Origin: an uncultured Eubacteriales bacterium
Lineage (GTDB): Bacteria > Bacillota_A > Clostridia > Christensenellales > Aristaeellaceae
Assembly (NCBI GenBank): GCA_900321945.1
Contig: ONXY01000101.1
Location: 1-8,698, forward strand
Length of the DNA: 8,698 bases
Direction of reading: 5' to 3'
Part shown: one piece after another, positions 1 through 5,350 of the stretch
How the letters are laid out: the number at the start of each line of letters is the position of its first letter
Position numbering within the stretch: the stretch's first letter is position 1
Program-made: the position numbers and the translations under genes
Notes under the pieces: model-generated
What the model was told of the DNA's origin: nothing
The model's input: only the letters and a program-made list of their open reading frames with translations
The model's database searches: none

Positions 1-9
1 CCGGCCTTT

Positions 10-510
10 TCAGACGCCGTCGAAAGTCTCTTTTCGATAAAACCTCTCCGGAATATGACAGTATCCTCCGGGGTTTTTCTCCAGGTATTTCTGATGGTAT
101 TCCTCCGCGGAGAAAAAGCAGGTCAGCGGTTCCACGGCGACCGCCAGCTTCCGCCCGGCCTTCCGCTCCTCCCGGGCGTACACGCGCGCGATGACCGGTT
201 TCTGCTCCTCCTCCGTATAGTAAATACCCGTTCTGTACTGGATTCCCTCGTCGTGTCCCTGACGGTTGACGGAGAGAGGATCAATTACCATAAAATAACA
301 GTCCAGCAGCTTTTCCAGGGTGATCTTTGTCTCGTCGTAGTCGATTCTGACGGTTTCCGCGTGGCCGCTGTCCGCGCAGACCTCCTCGTAGGTCGGCGCC
401 TTCGCCGGACCGTTGGCGTAACCGACCTCCGTGGACAGAACGCCTTCAAACTGGTCGAAAAATTTCTGAAGGCCCCAGAAGCATCCGCCGGCCAGATAAA
501 CCGTTCTCAT
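10..510 (-). CDS. msrA: Peptide-methionine (S)-S-oxide reductase MsrA
   Basis: Repairs oxidised proteins in the cytoplasm by reducing the S-epimer of methionine sulfoxide, with thioredoxin as the usual electron donor. The 166-residue protein is a full-length stand-alone MsrA with no fused MsrB. It carries the family signature GCFWG at residues 9-13, with catalytic Cys10, then GHAE at 49-52, a DEGIQYRTGIYY stretch at 87-98 and the C-terminal GGYCHI at 148-153, whose Cys151 is the probable resolving cysteine. The ATG start is fixed by an AGGAGG site about 6-10 bases upstream. It overlaps the TGA of the DUF523 gene as ATGA, so translation is probably coupled and both genes share the promoter at 1007-1034. 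The stop is TGA at 10-12. Only nine bases lie beyond it, so any terminator is outside the window. The family assignment is very secure. Confidence 0.97.
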   Translation of the reverse strand: MRTVYLAGGCFWGLQKFFDQFEGVLSTEVGYANGPAKAPTYEEVCADSGHAETVRIDYDETKITLEKLLDCYFMVIDPLSVNRQGHDEGIQYRTGIYYTEEEQKPVIARVYAREERKAGRKLAVAVEPLTCFFSAEEYHQKYLEKNPGGYCHIPERFYRKETFDGV

Positions 511-977
511 TCCGCGCTCCTCCTCTTCTCTTCTTCCCGCCCCTTCGCGAGCGTCCCGGAAAGAAAGTCCTCAACGTCGGTCACCCGGAACCCGGCGCCG
601 GCCGCCATCGCGGCGAACACGCCGGAGCCGGGGACAAGTTTCCCCGAAAACGTTCCGTCGTAAATCTCCTTCACGCCGCAGCTGGGACTTCTGGACTGCA
701 GGATCAGCAGGTCAGGCTTCTCTTTTTCGGCAATCCGCAGCGCTTTCCGCGCGCCGAGCCTGAACGCGCCGTCCACGGATACCCCGTCTCTGTTCACAGC
801 GGTTCCTTCCCTGATCTCCGCCGGAATCCGGGGCACGGGCAGCCCGCCCAGAACCTCCGGGCACACCGGAATGACAGTGTGTCCTTCCAGCAGACGGATC
901 AGCCCGCGGTTCAGATTGTTTCCCCCGTTATACTTGCAGTTCCAGCCAAGCAGGCATGCGCTGACCATTACTCTCAT
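507..977 (-). CDS. DUF523 family protein (TudS-like iron-sulfur desulfurase)
   Basis: A 156-residue protein with every DUF523 hallmark: SACLLG at residues 6-11, CKYNGGNN at 14-21, VCPEVLGGLPVPR at 38-50 and SRSPSCG at 95-101. The family includes TudS, a 2-thiouracil desulfurase whose [4Fe-4S] cluster is held by three cysteines. Cys8, Cys39 and Cys100 are the likely equivalents here, and Cys14 is an additional cysteine near the N-terminus. I infer a cytoplasmic iron-sulfur protein that may remove sulfur from thiolated pyrimidines. The actual substrate is unknown, because the family is wide and few members have been tested. The ATG at 977 has an AGGAGGGG site at 983-990 and sits about 20-25 bases after the predicted transcription start, so the start is well supported. 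The gene is first in an operon with msrA, overlapping it by four bases. Confidence 0.93.
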   Translation of the reverse strand: MRVMVSACLLGWNCKYNGGNNLNRGLIRLLEGHTVIPVCPEVLGGLPVPRIPAEIREGTAVNRDGVSVDGAFRLGARKALRIAEKEKPDLLILQSRSPSCGVKEIYDGTFSGKLVPGSGVFAAMAAGAGFRVTDVEDFLSGTLAKGREEEKRRSAE

Positions 978-1006
978 CCGTTCCCCTCCTGCCGCCGCGT
1001 TTTTTT

Positions 1007-1034
1007 ATTTTACCATACTTGCCGGCTCCGTCAA
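1007..1034 (-). promoter_or_regulatory. Extended -10 sigma-A-type promoter for the DUF523-msrA operon
   Basis: Read on the minus strand, TTGACG (1034-1029) is followed after 16 bases by TAAAAT (1012-1007). A TGG immediately before the -10 box gives an extended -10 element. Transcription would start near 1000, leaving a leader of about 20 bases that contains the AGGAGG site of the first gene. This is a motif call only; no operator is evident next to it. Confidence 0.72.
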
Positions 1035-1103
1035 GTTTTTTCGGAAGGCTGCGCGTTCTCCGTTTTCAGGACGGGCGGATGATCAGCCCGGATTCTTCCG
1101 GAC

Positions 1104-1132
1104 TTGATTATTCATCCCCGATTTCATATAAT
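1104..1132 (+). promoter_or_regulatory. Sigma-A-type promoter for the glycosidase-LRR operon
   Basis: TTGATT (1104-1109) and a perfect TATAAT (1127-1132) are separated by 17 bases. The predicted start is near 1139, giving a leader of roughly 84 bases before the ATG at 1223. A small inverted repeat, CCGGA-TTCT-TCCGG (1088-1101), sits directly upstream of the -35 box and could be an operator, although no regulator can be named. Confidence 0.72.
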
Positions 1133-1222
1133 GTTTCAGGCTCCGGAACGCTTTGTTTCCGTGCGCGTCGCCGATTGATACGCCGCGGTTTCATCCGGCA
1201 GCCGGAAAGGGAGTCCTCACAT

Positions 1223-2197
1223 ATGAATTCAGTCGGAAGGCGGAGAAAAACCGTACTGTTTTACAGGCTGGCGCTTTTTGCCGCGGCCTTTTTTGTGCTG
1301 ATCCCGCTCTGTTCCCTGCCGGAGGGAACGCGTGATCCTCTTTCCTCGTCCTGGTCTCTCCCCTGGGACCTTTCTCCCGGGCCGGCGCCGAATCCGGCGC
1401 TCTTTTCGGAATCCGGTTACGAGGACGAATCCATCCGCGTCCGTGTGGAGACGCGCGAGGAGGAAGGCGTGATCTGGCACCTGGCCTTTGTTGAAATCGC
1501 CTCCCCGACGCAGCTGCGCACCGGAACCGCCAGCCGGGACAACCTCCTGTCCCGCAGAACGGCAAGCGTTTCAAAAATGGCCGCCGCCGCCAACGCCGTG
1601 GTCGCCATTAACGGGGATTATTATATGAACGATCCCCGGGAAGCGTCCGTGGAGTACAGGATGAAGCAGAAGATCCGCCATAAGGCTTACCGGGAGAAGG
1701 ATGTGCTTCTGATCGACGACCGGGGCGATTTTCATCTGATCCGGCCGGAGGGAAGGCAGACCACCGCACGGCAGAATGCCGTCCTTACGGAGGCGTTTTC
1801 CGCGTGGGAAGTGGTGAACGCCTTTACCTTCGGGCCCGCGCTGGTGGTGGACGGTCAGGTGCAGACCATTAATCCCCGCTACAGCTATACGCCGAACCGG
1901 AAGGACCCCCGCTCGGCAGTCGGGCAGACAGGCCGTCTCAGCTACGTCCTCGCCGTCGCCGAAGGCAGGGGTGATTCCCCGGGAGCCACGATGCAGGAGC
2001 TCGCTGAGTTCATGGGCCGTCTGGGCTGTCAGCAGGCCTACAACCTTGACGGCGGAAACTCATCCCAGCTGGTGTTCGGTTCCGTCGTCTATAAAGGACA
2101 GCCCTCCGCCAGCGACCGCGGTCTGAACGATATCCTGTATTTTGCCACCGCCGTTCCCGAGAAAACCTGGAACGGGACGCCCGGCGATCCGGAATGA
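1223..2197 (+). CDS. Phosphodiester glycosidase family protein (NAGPA domain), membrane-anchored or exported
   Basis: A 324-residue protein with a basic N-terminus (GRRRK at 5-9) and one hydrophobic segment at about 11-30, which suggests a signal anchor or signal peptide, then a Pro/Ser-rich linker and the NAGPA domain at about 70-312. Recognisable blocks are VVAINGDYY (126-134), FTFGPALVVDG (201-211), PRSAVGQ (229-235), YVLAVAEGR (241-249), NLDGGNSSQLV (274-284) and a final GLNDILYFAT (300-309). The family is named for the mammalian uncovering enzyme that cleaves a GlcNAc-1-phosphodiester. Bacterial members are thought to act on sugar phosphodiesters in envelope polymers, but the substrate here is unknown. 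The ATG at 1223 was chosen because AAAGGGAG lies about 9 bases upstream and the encoded signal segment starts there; the reading frame stays open upstream without a better start. The stop overlaps an ATG at 2194, and the LRR gene follows on the same strand. Confidence 0.88.
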   Translation: MNSVGRRRKTVLFYRLALFAAAFFVLIPLCSLPEGTRDPLSSSWSLPWDLSPGPAPNPALFSESGYEDESIRVRVETREEEGVIWHLAFVEIASPTQLRTGTASRDNLLSRRTASVSKMAAAANAVVAINGDYYMNDPREASVEYRMKQKIRHKAYREKDVLLIDDRGDFHLIRPEGRQTTARQNAVLTEAFSAWEVVNAFTFGPALVVDGQVQTINPRYSYTPNRKDPRSAVGQTGRLSYVLAVAEGRGDSPGATMQELAEFMGRLGCQQAYNLDGGNSSQLVFGSVVYKGQPSASDRGLNDILYFATAVPEKTWNGTPGDPE

Positions 2198-2247
2198 TCC
2201 GGCCGGAACGCGTTCCCGTAAAACCGGAGAATAGGAAGGAGCCGGTC

Positions 2248-3123
2248 ATGATGAGAAAAGGGTTGATTCTGCTGCTTTTCCTGCTTCTCTGCACGCCGGT
2301 GTGCGGAGAAAGCGCGCCTCCGCCGGCTCCGGATGAAAGCGGTTATCTGGATCTGGGCGCCCGGGTTTATTCCATGGAGGAGCTGACCGCCCTTCTCGAC
2401 GCGTTTCCGCATCTCAGGAAAGTGGACATGTTCGCCACGACCGTTGAAAAGCCGCAGATCGAATACCTTACGGAGCGTTATCCGGACGTCGTTTTCGGGT
2501 GGACGATTCATATTCCCGGCCGCACGGCCGGTCATACCGTCCGGACGGATCAGACCGCTTTCTCAACGCTTCACGGAAACTGCTTCACCCATACCAGCGG
2601 GGACTTTGAAGTGCTGAAATACTGTACGGAGCTGCGGGCGCTCGATCTGGGACATAACGTCGTCGAGGATCTGTCCTTTCTGTCCGGCCTGACTAAAATA
2701 CGGATTCTGATTCTGGCCTGCAACCGGATCCGCGATATTTCCCCTCTTGCGGGGATGAAGGATCTGGAATACCTGGAGCTGTTCTCCAATCCCGTCTCCG
2801 ACCTTGCTCCGCTGCAAGATCTGCCTCATCTGATGGATATCAACGTGTCCTATATGGAGCTTGAGGATCCGGACACCCTTTATCATTTTCCGTCCGTCCG
2901 GCGCCTCTGGGTCAGCCGCTGCATGAAAGGAAAGTATAACCTGCGGAAAACCAATCTGAAAGAGCTGCGGACGCTGTATCCCGGTGCGGTCGTCACTTCT
3001 CAGGGAGAACCCACGGAGGGCGGCTGGCGCCGTCATCCGCATTACGATGTGATGAAGGAGTCCTTTCTTACCGGAGTATACCGTCCCTTTGAAGATTCCT
3101 TTCCCGAAGCCTCCGGCGAATAA
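2248..3123 (+). CDS. Secreted leucine-rich-repeat protein
   Basis: A 291-residue protein with a signal peptide (MMRKG followed by a hydrophobic core to about residue 20), a Pro-rich stretch, an N-terminal cap region (33-125) and four consecutive leucine-rich repeats of exactly 22 residues at 129-150, 151-172, 173-194 and 195-216. They follow the SDS22/internalin-like pattern LxxLxLxxNxIxDISPLxxLxx. A degenerate fifth unit and a charged tail rich in Arg and His follow. Such domains usually bind proteins or surface ligands; no catalytic motif is visible. The frame is open from an ATG at 2194 that overlaps the upstream stop, but that start has no ribosome site and would bury the signal peptide. 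AGGAAGGAG (2233-2241) points instead to the ATG pair at 2248 and 2251. The gene is probably cotranscribed with the glycosidase gene, since no promoter or terminator lies between them. No convincing lipobox is seen, so secretion is more likely than lipid anchoring. Confidence 0.85.
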   Translation: MMRKGLILLLFLLLCTPVCGESAPPPAPDESGYLDLGARVYSMEELTALLDAFPHLRKVDMFATTVEKPQIEYLTERYPDVVFGWTIHIPGRTAGHTVRTDQTAFSTLHGNCFTHTSGDFEVLKYCTELRALDLGHNVVEDLSFLSGLTKIRILILACNRIRDISPLAGMKDLEYLELFSNPVSDLAPLQDLPHLMDINVSYMELEDPDTLYHFPSVRRLWVSRCMKGKYNLRKTNLKELRTLYPGAVVTSQGEPTEGGWRRHPHYDVMKESFLTGVYRPFEDSFPEASGE

Positions 3124-3146
3124 AAAAGCGGCGGGACCCCGCGCTT
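3122..3146 (-). terminator. Rho-independent terminator of the leftward CotH transcript
   Basis: On the minus strand a GC-rich hairpin runs from 3146 to 3126: the AAGCG/CGCTT arms extend into CGGG/CCCG with one bulged base and a very short loop. It is followed by six T residues from 3127 to 3122. Part of the T tract is the complement of the LRR gene's TAA stop. It lies about 90 bases past the CotH stop codon. Confidence 0.6.
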
Positions 3147-3192
3147 CCCGAAGCCGCGCCGGGTTTCCCGTCCTTCCTCTCCTGTTCTGTCT

Positions 3193-3217
3193 CCGCGTCC
3201 GGACACCGCGTCCGGAC
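3193..3217. repeat. Tandem 12-base direct repeat within the terminator
   Basis: CCGCGTCCGGAC occurs at 3193-3204 and again at 3206-3217, separated by one A. Each copy contains the self-complementary GTCCGGAC. The second copy plus three bases forms a perfect 14-base palindrome (3207-3220), so the terminator arm appears to have been built by a short duplication. Confidence 0.7.
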
Positions 3218-3230
3218 GCGTTCTGTTTTT
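3194..3230 (+). terminator. Rho-independent terminator of the rightward glycosidase-LRR transcript
   Basis: A perfect 9-bp stem, CGCGTCCGG (3194-3202) with CCGGACGCG (3212-3220), encloses a 9-base loop and is followed by TTCTGTTTTT (3221-3230). It lies about 70 bases after the LRR stop and ends four bases before the last base of the converging CotH gene. There is no T tract on the opposite side, so it should act in one direction only. Confidence 0.75.
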
Positions 3231-3233
3231 CGT

Positions 3234-5153
3234 CTAGGGCACGTATATTTCGCCGAAAAGCGCGCGCGTTTCCTCTTCCGACAGTTTGAAATAATCCCTG
3301 GTTTCTCGGATCAGCCGGATTCTTCTGTCTGTCTCCCCTTCGCCTATGAAGCGGCGTATTTCCTCCGCGTCCGCCTCCCATTTCCGTCTGCTGGCGTTCC
3401 GGACCGCCCAGGTTGCCGGCATGTCCGGCATCACTTCCGCGAGGATCCCGTCCAGAAGGCCGTTGACCCTCTCCGGCGCGAAGGTGTCGCGCAGATGAAA
3501 CGCCAGGCGTTCCAGGAAAAGCTTCCGGAACCCGTCGTTCCGGAACAGGGACGTCAGCACAAGGTTGTTTCTTTTCGCTGAATCATAGGATCTGTACGCG
3601 TAGACTCCGAGGGACACGGCGTCCTTGTTTTTCATCTGAAACGCCCAGTCCAGATCGTACATGATCAGATGCCAGCGCGGGTCCGCCGCGTCCCTGCACC
3701 GCGCGACGCGGAAATTGGGATAATCTGTGTCCCCGGTGTAAGCCCGCCAGATATAATAGTCGATCCAGCTTTCCGCGTTGACCCGCGAACACACGTAATC
3801 ATAGTTTTCCTGCGCGCTCAGATCATGCGTACGGCAGAAGCTGAGAAGTTCCTTCCAGTCCTCTCCGGAGCCTTCCTCCACCTCGTAGGCCCGGTAGATG
3901 ATATCCACCTGTTCCTCGCTTCATCCCAGCCGGCTGGCCACAAAGAAAGGATTGATATTTTCCCGCAGATAATACACGCCGTAACCGGTATCCCTGATAA
4001 ACAGGTTCACAGGCCGGAAACGCTGGCAGATCACCGCGGGCATGGCCGCCTCCCCTATGGCGGTTCCGAGCGCGTCCTGCGTCGGGTTGAAGGAGGAGCC
4101 GACCCGCAGGTTCAGCGTGTCGTATTCTTTCTGGCCGCTTTCCGGAAAAACCGCGTACTGCAGCTTTCCGCCGTACATGCCCTTGAATTTCAGCTTCCAT
4201 CCGCGGTACGTCCGCCCTCTGGATGTCTGTCCGGAAATGCCCAGCCCGCATTCCCGGGAGAACTCCAGGGAGCCGTCCGCTCCGATCAGCGTGGCCACGG
4301 CGGGCACAGCCATGCTCTTGTCCATCACATGGGAGAGAAGTCCGAACGGACCGCTTTTCAGGCTGTTCCGGGACAGCGAAACCGTCAGCGTGGGAAGGGC
4401 GTACGATCCGCAGTCGAACCGGTACAGCGCGTTTGCGGCGGCGGAGGGCAGCGCCCCGTCCGGAGCGGAAACCGCGCGCAGACAGACCGTTTCCTTTATT
4501 TCGATCGGTCCCGTATACCTTGTGTCCGCTGGCGTGGGAACGGAACCGTCCAGCGTGTAATAAACAGGTTCCTCACCGGTGATTTCAACCCGGAACGGAG
4601 CGTCGTATCCCCCGGACGGGACGGAGAGGACCGGAGCGCGGGCGATCCGGGTATATCCCGCGCCGTTGGCGCCGAGAGGCGTGAAGGAGGCGAAATACCG
4701 TTCCTCCCCCGCGTCGTTTCGTCCGTAGGCGATATCCAGCGGCAGCGAGGGCACCTTCAGCCGGTCGGTCACTTTTCCGTCTTTTCCGGACAGATACAGC
4801 GTTTCGCCTGAGGAGGAGATCTTGAAACCCGCCCTGTTCTTTCCTCCGGATTCGTCGCATTCAACCAGAAAGAATTCGCCGGGTTTCAGAGTTTTTCCGG
4901 GAAGCGTGTATTTTCCCAGATTGTTTCTGCTGTCCGACAGGCAGTAATCGCTCAGAAGCACGCGCTCCGGTCCCAGATTCCTGATTTCCACCAGATCCGC
5001 GCCTCTCCTGCCGGAAGAATAGTAGCTCCGGTAGTTCCCCGATACCACTTCGCTGATGATCAGCCCGGACGCGGGTGCCTCCGCGGCGCAGAGTCCGGTG
5101 AGAAGGAGAAACAGCAGAAAAGCCGCCGGCGGAATCATCCGGTGTGTTCTCAT
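3234..5153 (-). pseudogene. CotH kinase family protein with lamin-tail-like and chitobiase-C-like domains, interrupted by an in-frame TGA
   Basis: One continuous frame of 639 codons plus a TAG stop, broken by TGA at codon 411 (3921-3923). Residues 1-28 form a signal peptide. About 30-135 resemble a lamin-tail domain (LIISEV, DLVEIRNLG, LSDYCLSD, KPGEFFLVE). About 180-245 resemble a chitobiase/hexosaminidase C-terminal domain (PVYYTLDGSVPT). From about 255 onward is the CotH kinase region, with GISGQTSRG, WKLKFK and YLRENINPFF before the stop. After it come SWIDYYIWRAYTGDTDYPN and YDLDWAF (about 499-505), the aspartate motif expected for metal binding. CotH proteins are atypical protein kinases, best known for phosphorylating spore-coat proteins. 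Translation ending at 410 would give an exported protein without that motif. The ATG at 5153 was chosen for AAGGAGG at 5164-5170; an in-frame TTG at 5180 lies upstream of that site and is unlikely. The rest of the frame is intact, so this is a very recent nonsense mutation, a sequencing error, or less likely recoding. Confidence 0.82.
3921..3923 (-). other. In-frame TGA interrupting the CotH gene, with a possible GTG restart at 3908
   Basis: The codon falls between ASRLG and SEEQ, with the same frame open on both sides, so no frameshift is involved. A single change from TGG (Trp), CGA (Arg) or GGA (Gly) would create it. Four codons later a GTG at 3908-3906 is preceded by GAGGAA. Restarting there would give a 224-residue fragment carrying the DLD motif but no signal peptide and only half the kinase domain, so a functional restart is unlikely. 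Confidence 0.85.
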
Positions 5154-5184
5154 CTCTTCCCCGCCTCCTTTTTTAATCAATCAG

Positions 5185-5212
5185 ATTATACGGCAACCGG
5201 GCGGAATGTCAA
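5185..5212 (-). promoter_or_regulatory. Consensus sigma-A-type promoter for the CotH gene
   Basis: On the minus strand a perfect TTGACA (5212-5207) and a perfect TATAAT (5190-5185) are separated by 16 bases. The start would be near 5178, about 25 bases before the ATG at 5153, with AAGGAGG between them. By motif this is the best promoter in the window. Confidence 0.85.
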
Positions 5213-5350
5213 CTTCGGTTCTTCCCGATCGGGCCGCCGGTCCTGCCATACGCGTAAAACCTGATTTTCTCTTCCCGAAGGCAAAGGAAAAAACCGTTTC
5301 AGCATCGAATATTTTAAAGATTGAGATTCTGTGGTCGGGAGGAAAGCGTC

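Noticed and set aside
55..663. Open frame of 202 codons on the plus strand opposite msrA and the DUF523 gene
   Set aside because: Both genes on the other strand are unmistakable, so this is a mirror frame.
1078..1092. Fifteen-base match GATGATCAGCCCGGA shared with 5055-5069
   Set aside because: One copy is intergenic and the other encodes the SGLII segment near the CotH signal peptide. With only two copies, no extension beyond 15 bases and biased base composition, chance is a sufficient explanation.
2194..2247. ATG overlapping the glycosidase stop as an alternative LRR start
   Set aside because: There is no ribosome site before it, and it would add 18 charged residues in front of a clean signal peptide. 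AGGAAGGAG at 2233-2241 supports the start at 2248.
3921..3923. Recoding of TGA as tryptophan or glycine throughout the genome
   Set aside because: msrA, the DUF523 gene, the glycosidase gene and the oxidoreductase gene all end at TGA at the family-typical length.
3669..4811. Open frame of 380 codons on the plus strand across the CotH gene
   Set aside because: It is antisense to recognisable CotH, chitobiase-like and lamin-tail-like sequence and has low-complexity Arg/Gly/Pro composition with no ribosome site noted.
5224..5233. Palindrome CCCGATCGGG between CotH and the helicase gene as an operator
   Set aside because: Ten-base palindromes of this composition are common in GC-rich DNA, there is no second copy, and no helicase promoter could be placed beside it.
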